The position numbers were made by a program, and so were the translations under genes. Shown here piece after piece: positions 7,641-15,830 of a DNA stretch of 64,000 nucleotides. Under the pieces are notes generated by a model that was given only the letters and a program-made list of their open reading frames with translations, ran no database searches and was not told the origin of the DNA. The stretch is from contig JAIEMK010000011.1 in NCBI GenBank assembly GCA_019752295.1, positions 62,001 to 126,000 on the forward strand, given 5' to 3'. This DNA is from Chitinophagaceae bacterium. GTDB lineage: Bacteria; Bacteroidota; Bacteroidia; Chitinophagales; Chitinophagaceae. Each line of letters opens with the position of its first letter. The stretch's first letter is position 1.

Positions 7641-8678
7641 CTAGTTGAAATTTACAACCGGCTTGGGATTAACTGTGATGGTAACAGTATTAGAAGCAAT
7701 GCTTCCATCAGCAGCAGTAATGGCTTTGCGCCTGTAATAAGTAGTTTGTGTTGGTGCTACAGGCGTATAATTGATTAGTGTAGCTCCTATGATATCTGTA
7801 AATACAATATTATCGGTTGATGATTGCCATTGATAACTGATGCTTCCTGTGCCTCCTGAAGCCAATACAATTGAGTTGAGCGGAGCGGGATTCTGGCCAA
7901 CACAAAAAGACTGATTGACTCCGATACTTCCAGGATTCAATACAGGATTGATGGTATCAGTGACCATTGTTCTAGCAGAAGAAATACAACCGGTAAGCGT
8001 ATTTCTTGCTTCAGCGTAATAGTTGGTGGTACTGGAAATGATTCCAGTTGTGTATGAGAGTGTTCCGGTAGTGAGTGCTACACCCCCAGTTGGATTGGCA
8101 AACCAATCGATTGTGGTAACCAGTGGCGGTGATACAGTACCTAAATTTGTTAATGACCCCGGCCCAGTTCTAGCTGCGCCCGTTGCAGATACGATGGTGG
8201 GCAGCGCGTTTACTGTGCCCGACACAATACGAGAAATTGTAGGAAATGGAGCCGAAACAAAACTAATGCTTCCAGTTAAGCTGCCAGTACTGCCTGCCGC
8301 AATTCTAATATATACTTTTCCTCCATTGGTAGGAAGTGTAATAGTTGTTCCATATCCTGAGCCAGGTAAGGTTGAAATTTCAAAACCTGCAGGCGCTGTT
8401 ACCAAGATATTTTGTGTTAAATCATCTCCTGACACAGTAACGAACTGACTGGCAGAACTAGTACCAGCGCAAGTTTGAAACGGGTTCAGAGTTCCTGTAA
8501 CAGATATCCCATCAAGATTAGACAAACCATATCCAGTTACAAATGCATTAAACTTAACAGATCTTACCGGATAAGCATTGTTAATTGAAGCTATTACTAC
8601 CGTACATGAAAAGCTCATTACAATTATTACAAATAACAGTTTTGTTTTAAATCCGGTAAATAGCCTGATAGCCATCAT
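7641..8678 (-). CDS. secreted Ig-like repeat protein without a visible sorting domain
   Basis: The 345-residue protein has a hydrophobic N-terminal export segment (LLFVIIVMSFSCTVVIASI) followed by Ig-like modules often found in large Bacteroidota surface proteins. One module spans about residues 55-155 (VSGDDLTQNILVTAPAGFEI), one contains IDWFANPTGG with YYAEARN, and the last contains SYQWQSSTDN, TTYYRRKA and VTITVNPKP. The chain stops directly after a linker that normally joins two modules (NPKPVVNFN), with no type IX sorting domain. This suggests a truncated adhesin. Bases beyond the stop encode nothing similar. It could be a short secreted protein that relies on a partner for attachment. 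Confidence 0.7.
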   Translation of the reverse strand: MMAIRLFTGFKTKLLFVIIVMSFSCTVVIASINNAYPVRSVKFNAFVTGYGLSNLDGISVTGTLNPFQTCAGTSSASQFVTVSGDDLTQNILVTAPAGFEISTLPGSGYGTTITLPTNGGKVYIRIAAGSTGSLTGSISFVSAPFPTISRIVSGTVNALPTIVSATGAARTGPGSLTNLGTVSPPLVTTIDWFANPTGGVALTTGTLSYTTGIISSTTNYYAEARNTLTGCISSARTMVTDTINPVLNPGSIGVNQSFCVGQNPAPLNSIVLASGGTGSISYQWQSSTDNIVFTDIIGATLINYTPVAPTQTTYYRRKAITAADGSIASNTVTITVNPKPVVNFN

Positions 8679-8959
8679 AATTCTAATACTTTATAACAAA
8701 ATAAAACAGTAAAACAATCCCAAAGAGAATTCACAATTCAATAAAACTGATTAAGGATTGATATAAACCCTATTGAGGGTTCTGATAGTGAGGGAACTAA
8801 ACCGACATGAAAATAAGAAAAATAATTGAAAAAGGGTTTCGATTTAGAATATTCGGCTTAAGATTCCAAAAACTGCCAACATTCAATTGAGTATCTGTCC
8901 GCTTTATATAGTAGAAAGCACTAAATTTAAAAGGAATTAATGCTATAATTTAATTGGCT

Positions 8960-11473
8960 ATGCAAAAGAACAAAAGGGTATTCGTTTTATTGATAGTTTG
9001 CCTCTTTATTAGCGAACTGCTGATTATGCTTTTCTTTGAACTAATACCCAAGCTTCCAAGTTGGCTCGAAGCCATTTTGGATGCATCATTACTTGCGATG
9101 CTGATCTTCCCCATCATTTATGACCAATTATTCAAGCCCTTAAAAAAAAGTATTGCACACAATATTGAGAAAGAAACTAAATATCAGGAACTGATTGAAA
9201 ATATGGGTGATGCAGTGGTGATAGTTGATGTGCATGAAGCATGCATTTTTGTAAATACAGCAGCGGAGCAATTATTTGGCGAGCCAAAGAATAAACTGAT
9301 AGGGCAAAAAATTGATCAGTATTTTAATAAAGAAAATCCCAATGTTAAACACATTCAAAAAATCAAAGGAAGTTCATCGAATTTTGAAACTGAGATATTA
9401 ACTAAACAAGGAACTGCCATTCCGGTTTATGTTAACGAAACTCCCCAATATTCAGGAGGTAGTTATTATGGCCGCCTATCAATTATCAGGAATATATCCG
9501 ACCTAAAAAGAGCAGAAGCAAGAATTAAATACGAAAGAAATCTGTTCAAAGCATTGTTTGATAATCTGCCTGATGCAGTGTATGTAAAGGATATCAACTA
9601 TAAAAAAATATTGGCAAACCCTATCGATCTGAAGTATATGGGTGAGCTTAACGAAGAAGATGTAATCGGGAAAACCGATTTTGAGATTTATAAAAAAGAC
9701 GTAGCAGATAGTTCATTCACCGACGACAAACAGGTTTTTACAACCGGTGAAGCGATCATTAATAAAGAAGATTTTTTTATCGATAATAAAAACGAGCAGC
9801 ATTGGATGCTGAACTCAAAAGTGCCATTTAGAAATAATAAAAATGAAGTAATTGGACTGGTAGGTATTAGCAGGGAAATTACAGAGAAAAAAATATTAGA
9901 GCAAAACTACATAAAGGCAAAAGAGAACGCAGAATCAGCCAACAAAGCCAAGTCCGAATTTCTCGCAAATATGAGTCACGAAATCAGAACGCCATTGAAT
10001 AGCGTTATTGGCTTCTCTGATCTGTTGAAGAAGACCAAATTAGATGAAACACAGAAGCTGTATAATAATGCTGTTTTTCAATCCGCTAATTCTTTACTCG
10101 ACATCATTACAGAAATTTTGGATTTCTCAAAAATCGAAGCAGGAAAATTGGAAATTGATATTTCAAAAACCGATATCAATGAACTGGCTTTGGGTATCAC
10201 AAGTATGGTAAGCTTTCAGGCACACGAAAAAAATCTGGAAGTGCTGATGAATATTGGTAGCGATATACCAAGATTTATTTGGGTGGATTCTTTAAGGCTA
10301 AGACAGATTCTGATAAACTTAATGTCGAATGCAGTGAAGTTTACAAAAGAGGGAGAAATAGAATTAAAAATAGAAACCATCACTAAAATCTCAGGAGAAA
10401 ATTCCCTGATACGCTTCTCAGTACGAGATACGGGCATTGGAATACTTCCTGAAAATCAAAAGAAAATATTTGAGGCTTTTACCCAGGAAGACGCTTCTAC
10501 TACTAGAAAATATGGCGGTACCGGTTTGGGGCTTGCAATTTCAAAAAAACTACTGCACCTGATGGGAAGTGAATTGCAGTTGATTAGTGAGCCGCAAGTG
10601 GGTAGCATGTTTTACTTTGATATTATGCTCAAAACTTTGCAAGGCATTCCTGAAGAATCGGCTGATATCAGTAAAATAAAAAATGTTTTGATAGTCGACG
10701 ACAACGCAAATAACCGGGTTCTTGTAAAAGAAATGTTGATGCTTAAAAATGTAAAAACTGAAGCCGTAGAAAGCGGGAAACAGGCATTGCAAGCACTGCA
10801 GCAAGCCAATGTTTTCGATTTGGTTTTAATGGACTTTAATATGGCAGATATGGATGGTATTGAAACGATCAGGCATATCAGAAATGATTTGAAGCTGAGC
10901 CCAAAAGAACTTCCGATTATTTTATTGCATAGTTCTGCTGATGACGAACATATCATTGATGCCAGCAAAGAATTGGGGGTTGCTGGCCGACTGGTAAAAC
11001 CAATTCATATTCAGAGTTTGTACGACTGCATTTCAAAATCAGGCATACAAAGCAAAGTGGAAAATACAATTGCCGAAACAACATCTTACGTTAATGCGAA
11101 AGAAGTGAAAGTGCTTTTAGCCGACGATAATGATTTCAATATTTTATTGATCAAACAAATGATCGCAAACCTGCTTCCAAATGCCATTGTTCATGAGGCA
11201 GTGAATGGAATGCAAGCAGTTGCACTTTTTGAAAAAGAGCGCCCCGATATTGTTTTTATGGATGTACAAATGCCCGAAATGAATGGCCATGAAGCCACTA
11301 GAAAAATTCGGGCGCTCGCGGGTGAAAAACATATTCCGATCATCGCACTTACGGCTGGCACACATGAGGATGAGCGGGAAAAATGCATCAATGCAGGTAT
11401 GGACGATTTTGTTACCAAGCCATTCGTTATTGAATTGCTTGAACAAGTAATTGCCAAATGGCTTCCCGGTTAA
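8960..11473 (+). CDS. hybrid sensor histidine kinase with two receiver domains
   Basis: The 837-residue inner-membrane protein has two N-terminal membrane helices (about 7-28 and 37-54) with almost no periplasmic loop. PAS domains follow at about 75-185 and 192-310. The HisKA dimerisation domain has phospho-acceptor His340 in NMSHEIRTPLNSV. The ATPase domain has N-box NLMSNAVKF, RDTGIGI and YGGTGLGLAISKK. Receiver 1 has Asp625 in LVLMDFNM and receiver 2 has Asp768 in VFMDVQMPEMNG. The layout implies a His-Asp relay with sensing in the membrane or cytoplasm. No DNA-binding domain or neighbouring regulator is present, so its output is unknown. The ATG at 8960 is preferred over the TTG two codons upstream. 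Confidence 0.93.
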   Translation: MQKNKRVFVLLIVCLFISELLIMLFFELIPKLPSWLEAILDASLLAMLIFPIIYDQLFKPLKKSIAHNIEKETKYQELIENMGDAVVIVDVHEACIFVNTAAEQLFGEPKNKLIGQKIDQYFNKENPNVKHIQKIKGSSSNFETEILTKQGTAIPVYVNETPQYSGGSYYGRLSIIRNISDLKRAEARIKYERNLFKALFDNLPDAVYVKDINYKKILANPIDLKYMGELNEEDVIGKTDFEIYKKDVADSSFTDDKQVFTTGEAIINKEDFFIDNKNEQHWMLNSKVPFRNNKNEVIGLVGISREITEKKILEQNYIKAKENAESANKAKSEFLANMSHEIRTPLNSVIGFSDLLKKTKLDETQKLYNNAVFQSANSLLDIITEILDFSKIEAGKLEIDISKTDINELALGITSMVSFQAHEKNLEVLMNIGSDIPRFIWVDSLRLRQILINLMSNAVKFTKEGEIELKIETITKISGENSLIRFSVRDTGIGILPENQKKIFEAFTQEDASTTRKYGGTGLGLAISKKLLHLMGSELQLISEPQVGSMFYFDIMLKTLQGIPEESADISKIKNVLIVDDNANNRVLVKEMLMLKNVKTEAVESGKQALQALQQANVFDLVLMDFNMADMDGIETIRHIRNDLKLSPKELPIILLHSSADDEHIIDASKELGVAGRLVKPIHIQSLYDCISKSGIQSKVENTIAETTSYVNAKEVKVLLADDNDFNILLIKQMIANLLPNAIVHEAVNGMQAVALFEKERPDIVFMDVQMPEMNGHEATRKIRALAGEKHIPIIALTAGTHEDEREKCINAGMDDFVTKPFVIELLEQVIAKWLPG

Positions 11474-11530
11474 TTTGTACTGCTAAAAAATCTGCTTCCA
11501 GTAGTTCCTAAGCGGAATGATATTTATGAA

Positions 11531-12886
11531 TTAGTATTTAAAAACTTTTTCACCCGCCATTACTTCCTGCGTTTTTTCGTTGAAAGTTACTTTCTGACCT
11601 GTACGGCATGCAGCATTTGCCATAATAGTGGCAATACTATGATTGTATCCTGCCTCAACAGGTGCATTTGGTTGCTTGCGGCTTCTAACACATTCCATCC
11701 AGTTTTTGACATGAGCAGTGGTTAGTGTATCACCGCCAGTGTTAGCGCCGGCTTCTACTTTAACCATTTCAGACAAACTTAATTCAGGCAAAAGATTTGC
11801 TTTCATTTTCATAGGAGCAGCAAAATTTTCGTGCAATCCCCCTTTTGGTGATACCTTATTGGTAATGAGATTCAATTCTCCCCCATTGCTATAATAAATT
11901 TCACTTGGGTTTTCATCTCCATTATGCATCCTGCTCATGAATACCACCTGAAACCCAGTTGCAGGATCGTTTGAAGGTCCATATTCAAAAACGGCGGTGG
12001 TGGTATCCCAATTTTTTCTTCCATCCTTCCACTGATAAATTCCTCCATTGGCTGTAACACTACGAGGATGCGACAATCCGCTAAACCAATTTACCGTATC
12101 AATCTGATGACTCATCCACTGACCCGGCATTCCGGAAGAATAAGGCCAGAATAAACGATATTCTAAATATTTTCTTGGATCGAAATTTTCATAAGGTCTA
12201 TTCATTAAAAACCTTTTCCAGTCTAGATCTTCTTCTTTACACTGAGCAACTAAATCGGGCCTTCTCCATCTTCCCGGTTGATTTACATTCCATGTAAGTT
12301 CTACCATAGTGATAGGACCAAATTTCCCCGATTGAATAAAATTTGCCGCAGCGGAATAATTTGCTCCACTCCTACGCTGAGAGCCAATCTGAACAATACT
12401 TTTAGAAGATTTTACAGCTTTTAATGCCGCACGATTATCCTCCATTGTTTCGGCAAAAGGTTTTTCGCAATACACATCCACTCCAGCTTTTACAGCTTCA
12501 ATGGTATGCAGTGCGTGTTGAAAATCTGCAGTACTAATAAAAACGGCATCCACCGTTTTTGATGCATATAATTCATCATTATTTCGATAGGAATTGATAT
12601 CATGCCCCATTTTATTTTTCAAAAAAGCTGCTCCATCCTCTCTTCTTTTTTTCCAGATGTCCGAAACTGAAACAATATCAAAATTCATGTCTTTATAAAA
12701 CTGCATGAACGGAGGAATATGTGAACTCCTGTGACGATCCGAAAAGCCAACTACACCAACTCTTACCCGATCATTTGCGCCAATAATGCGGGCATAACTT
12801 TTTGCGTTAAATCCGATTGATGCAATATAAGTTCCTGCTGCAGCTTTTGCTGATTGTTTGATAAAATTTCTTCTTGTGTTTGACAT
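11531..12886 (-). CDS. Gfo/Idh/MocA-family oxidoreductase, Tat-exported
   Basis: The 451-residue protein starts with a twin-arginine leader (NTRRNFIKQSAKAAAGTYIA) and then a Rossmann domain (RVRVGVVGFSDRH). The EKPFAETMEDN segment (about residue 140) holds the conserved EKP lysine of this family. The C-terminal half matches the secreted oxidoreductases of Bacteroidota (TMVELTWNVNQPGRW, MSHQIDTVNWF). These enzymes oxidise or reduce sugars with a tightly bound NAD(P), usually in the periplasm. The DUF1080 gene begins its coding sequence 29 bases away on the same strand, upstream of it. DUF1080 proteins include 3-keto-disaccharide hydrolases, so the pair may oxidise and then cleave a glycoside by a 3-keto route. 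The substrate is not known. Confidence 0.9.
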   Translation of the reverse strand: MSNTRRNFIKQSAKAAAGTYIASIGFNAKSYARIIGANDRVRVGVVGFSDRHRSSHIPPFMQFYKDMNFDIVSVSDIWKKRREDGAAFLKNKMGHDINSYRNNDELYASKTVDAVFISTADFQHALHTIEAVKAGVDVYCEKPFAETMEDNRAALKAVKSSKSIVQIGSQRRSGANYSAAANFIQSGKFGPITMVELTWNVNQPGRWRRPDLVAQCKEEDLDWKRFLMNRPYENFDPRKYLEYRLFWPYSSGMPGQWMSHQIDTVNWFSGLSHPRSVTANGGIYQWKDGRKNWDTTTAVFEYGPSNDPATGFQVVFMSRMHNGDENPSEIYYSNGGELNLITNKVSPKGGLHENFAAPMKMKANLLPELSLSEMVKVEAGANTGGDTLTTAHVKNWMECVRSRKQPNAPVEAGYNHSIATIMANAACRTGQKVTFNEKTQEVMAGEKVFKY

Positions 12887-12915
12887 CTTGCAATCTTTAT
12901 TAAGATGAATGATTA

Positions 12916-14316
12916 TTATTTAAGCTCTTTTATTTTAATTGACCTGAAAGCCACCTGAGTTCCGTGTTCCTGCAATAAAATATGGCCTTTGGCAGCCATT
13001 CCAAAATTCGGATATTGCGCGTATTTACTTCTTGCAACCAATGCATAAAAATACTGGGTGCCACGCTGGTATTCCAGAACCTTCCAACCATTCAGCCAAT
13101 GCTCTACGCGGCCATCAGGATATACTGTAATGCGGCCGCGATTCCATTCACCAATGGGCAACTTTTCCCTGCCATTTTTTTTGGCGGGAATCAAATCATA
13201 TAATGAAGCAAGGGTTCGGTTACCGATCGATCCTAATTTTGCATCAGGATGTTTATCATCGTCAAGTATTTGGTATTCTAAACCAATTGCAGATCCGGCA
13301 GTTTTTTCTTTTTCAGTTACAAAATATTTCACGCCCGAATTTGCAGTATCAGATAGTTGAAATTCGAATTGAAGATCAAATGCAGCAAACTCATCCTTTG
13401 TAACAATGTCGCCTCCATTCTGCGACTCCGCACTTTGCCCCTTGCCTACAATTAAATTCCCGTCTTTGATATACCAGGTTTTCTGAGGAAAATAATCTTT
13501 ATTAGCTCCCCGCCAACCATCAGTTGTCTTTCCATCCCATAGTAATCTTGTGCCCAGTCTTTTTTCGTCGGGAGAGATATTATTAATTAATGTATTCACC
13601 ACAAACACATCATCAGGTGCAGAAGGTCTTAAGTTTTTTGTTTGAATCCTGATATTTTTCCAGCGTATTTCTTCTCCAATATTTTTTGCATCATATATTG
13701 CATGTACCTGCAAGGCAATAAAGCCTTTGGGTGTCATATCATCTACCAAATGAGCACAAGCTATCCCGTTTACCCAGGTTCTGATATCATTGCCAATACA
13801 TTCTATCCGATAATGATTCCAGTCGTTATGTTTAAATGCTTTTTTAGCAGCAGGGTTATTTTCAAGCGTGTATAGCCAATCTCTTCTTGCCTCATCATAG
13901 ATGCCACCACTCCATCCTCGGTCGGAGGGATCAATTTCCATTTGATAACCATGAACTCGTCCGGGAGTTTTTTTATCAGTGACCTTACATTTATCAGTTG
14001 GAGAATTCATTTCGCTTCTGAACTGCACGCCCGAATTCATTTGATCATTCACTTTAAAATCCAATTCAAAAATAAAATCTCCATATTCTTTTTCAGTGGC
14101 CAAAAAACTATTCGGTTCATTTAACACGGTAGTTCCTACTATTTCACCATGCTCTACAACATATTTAGCATTACCGTTCAGTTGTCTGAACCCCTTGAGG
14201 TCTTTACCGTTGAAAAGCTGTTCCCATTGCACGTTGTCTTTTTTTTGTGCGAAAAGGGTTGTTGTAACAAAAACTGAGAGAAAAAAATAAATAACGACTG
14301 ATTTGATATATTTCAT
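12916..14316 (-). CDS. exported protein with two DUF1080 (3-keto-disaccharide hydrolase-like) domains
   Basis: The 466-residue protein has a signal peptide (SVVIYFFLSVFVTTTLFAQ) and two laminin-G-like DUF1080 domains. The first spans about residues 35-235 (LFNGKDLKGFR, FELDFKVNDQMNSGVQFRS). The second spans about 260-465 (LLWDGKTTDGWRGANKDYF, FQFQLSDTANSGVKYF). Each keeps the NSG(V)xF turn near the proposed active site. DUF1080 members are known as 3-keto-glycoside hydrolases or as carbohydrate-binding modules. It is followed by a Gfo/Idh/MocA oxidoreductase with a 29-base gap, the classic pairing for 3-keto-sugar chemistry. An earlier in-frame Met exists 22 codons upstream, but the Met at 14316 directly precedes the signal peptide. 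Confidence 0.87.
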   Translation of the reverse strand: MKYIKSVVIYFFLSVFVTTTLFAQKKDNVQWEQLFNGKDLKGFRQLNGNAKYVVEHGEIVGTTVLNEPNSFLATEKEYGDFIFELDFKVNDQMNSGVQFRSEMNSPTDKCKVTDKKTPGRVHGYQMEIDPSDRGWSGGIYDEARRDWLYTLENNPAAKKAFKHNDWNHYRIECIGNDIRTWVNGIACAHLVDDMTPKGFIALQVHAIYDAKNIGEEIRWKNIRIQTKNLRPSAPDDVFVVNTLINNISPDEKRLGTRLLWDGKTTDGWRGANKDYFPQKTWYIKDGNLIVGKGQSAESQNGGDIVTKDEFAAFDLQFEFQLSDTANSGVKYFVTEKEKTAGSAIGLEYQILDDDKHPDAKLGSIGNRTLASLYDLIPAKKNGREKLPIGEWNRGRITVYPDGRVEHWLNGWKVLEYQRGTQYFYALVARSKYAQYPNFGMAAKGHILLQEHGTQVAFRSIKIKELK

Positions 14317-14358
14317 ATGTTGCAATTGAAGCTGATTCGTTTCGATCCTTAAAGTAAC

Positions 14359-14388
14359 AAAAAAAGGGCCACTAGTAAGCAACCCTTT
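14359..14388 (-). terminator. weak terminator after the DUF2892 gene
   Basis: On the minus strand AAAGGG and CCCTTT flank a 14-base loop and run into a T stretch, 27 bases beyond the stop of the DUF2892 gene. The stem is only 6 bp, so support is moderate. Confidence 0.45.
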
Positions 14389-14415
14389 ACGAATTAAAAT
14401 AAAAAACAGTCAGAA

Positions 14416-14625
14416 TTATTTATTTTCTTTTTTACAAGTATTCAATCCAAATGGAAGGTAAATCGGGCAAAAGCTAATTAAACTGGTTAGTACAAATACG
14501 GCTGCCAAGATAGCCAGCACTAAACCGAATGTGCCAGGTATTATTTCTGTAAAATACAAAACAACAAATACTATTGCTACGATTACTCTGATGATTCTGT
14601 CGGTGGTGCCCATGTTTTTTTTCAT
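14416..14625 (-). CDS. DUF2892-type small membrane protein
   Basis: The 69-residue protein matches the two-helix YgaP-like (DUF2892) inner-membrane family. It begins MKKNMGTTDRIIRV, then has membrane helices at about 11-28 and 31-52, then the conserved FCPIYLPFGLNTC segment with two Cys. In rhodanese proteins this module anchors sulfur-transfer domains, but here it stands alone. The paired Cys near the membrane surface suggest redox or thiol chemistry, which is inference. It is followed by a weak terminator and preceded by a 395-base gap. Confidence 0.85.
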   Translation of the reverse strand: MKKNMGTTDRIIRVIVAIVFVVLYFTEIIPGTFGLVLAILAAVFVLTSLISFCPIYLPFGLNTCKKENK

Positions 14626-15020
14626 TGCGTTAATTTTAGGTTTAAAGGTTTTGAGTTCAGTTAAAATTACGTTTTAATCCAAAATCTGAGAGTGACTCTT
14701 GTTACAGTGATACCAGATAATATCTCATCCTTTAAAGGCCCATAGAGAATCGTATACTATTAAATTCGGGAAATCAAATCGCTAAAACACAGGTTTTATC
14801 CGTAGGATTAAGAAAGACCCTTGTAGGAGGTGAAAGTCTTAATTAAAGAGATTTCGGTAAAACCCCCGTTAATACCCGTTAAAACCGCGAGCCTTGTCAA
14901 GTAACTACTACAAAAACAACAGGCAGCAAACTACAGTTTCCGGCAAAACGGCGCAGTTACTTTACAGTAGAAAATAAGCAGTAAGCTTAGGTATTACGCT
15001 CACAATTAAATCTGCTGGTT
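14626..15020. other. 395-base intergenic region between divergent genes
   Basis: No gene was found. It should hold the promoters for the DUF2892 gene (-) and the receiver gene (+). Visible structure: an 8-bp inverted repeat, AAGTAACT near 14899 and AGTTACTT near 14954, with a 47-base loop, and a short direct repeat CCCGTTAA around 14866-14885. None is assigned. Confidence 0.4.
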
Positions 15021-15449
15021 ATGTTACAGAAAGTATTGGTAGTAAACGACAACGAACTGTTGCTGATGATTGCAAAGAAAATGATTGGGATAGCAGGGTT
15101 TGCCAAAGAAACCATTACAGCTACCGATGGTTTGGAAGCAATTGACTACTTTGAAGGGCTGGTTCAAAACGAAGCAGATCCCGCATCAGCAGCGCCTGAA
15201 TTTATGTTTCTGGATCTGCATATGCCAACAATGGACGGGTGGGAATTCCTAGAAATTTTTACTCAGAAATATGCAAAATATTTTCCTAATCTTAAGATCG
15301 CCATTTTATCAGCATCTGTTGATATGGAAGACATGCTTCTGCTTGTAAAATACCCAATCGTGGTAGATTTCGTTGCCAAACCAATCGATGAAGAGTTACT
15401 CAATGAAATACAAGCAAAATATTTTAAAAAAGAACTTCAAAATGTGTAG
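15021..15449 (+). CDS. single-domain response regulator receiver
   Basis: The 142-residue protein is a lone CheY-like receiver. The phospho-acceptor Asp is in FLDLHMPTMDGWEF (about residue 61), the switch Ser in AILSAS and the conserved Lys in VAKPID (about residue 124). The N-terminal acidic pocket reads VVNDNE: the first of the two usual acidic residues is Asn, which may weaken Mg binding. The family is common in Bacteroidota as shuttle receivers in phosphorelays. No kinase is adjacent; the nearest is the hybrid kinase ending at 11473. The start ATG follows a clear A/T-rich leader. Confidence 0.9.
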   Translation: MLQKVLVVNDNELLLMIAKKMIGIAGFAKETITATDGLEAIDYFEGLVQNEADPASAAPEFMFLDLHMPTMDGWEFLEIFTQKYAKYFPNLKIAILSASVDMEDMLLLVKYPIVVDFVAKPIDEELLNEIQAKYFKKELQNV

Positions 15450-15830
15450 TCCTATAAAAGCCAACCGAGAATAATTAAGTGTGGCAGCAAGAATTCTTTT
15501 TCCGCTACAGAAAAAAGCTTTTTTCAACAATTAAAATTCAGTGTTTTGTACCGCTAAATACGGTGTTTTAAACAGTGTAAAATAATTTTATCTTCTGTTA
15601 CTTTGTGTATACGATTTCTGAGAAGCTTGTTTTAATCATAGCGTTCTTTAATGGTTAAACAGCAGCTTAGGTATCGAATAGTTATCCAAAACTAGCATCC
15701 CCCCAGTCTGCTATTTGTGTTTTAATCCTTTGTTCCAACAAGAATTAAAATAATACCTACTTGCTTCTTTGTCAAATTTTTCAGAAAGCGTTTTGTTATT
15801 AGTTATCGTTTAAAGCATGCATTTATTTTT
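15450..15830. other. 381-base intergenic region before the PKD giant
   Basis: No gene found. The last part carries a palindrome of T-run, TTGGC, TT, GCCAA, A-run around 15824-15847, which overlaps the only obvious initiation codon (TTG at 15831) of the following gene. It could act as a terminator for upstream transcription or as a translation-control hairpin. Confidence 0.4.
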
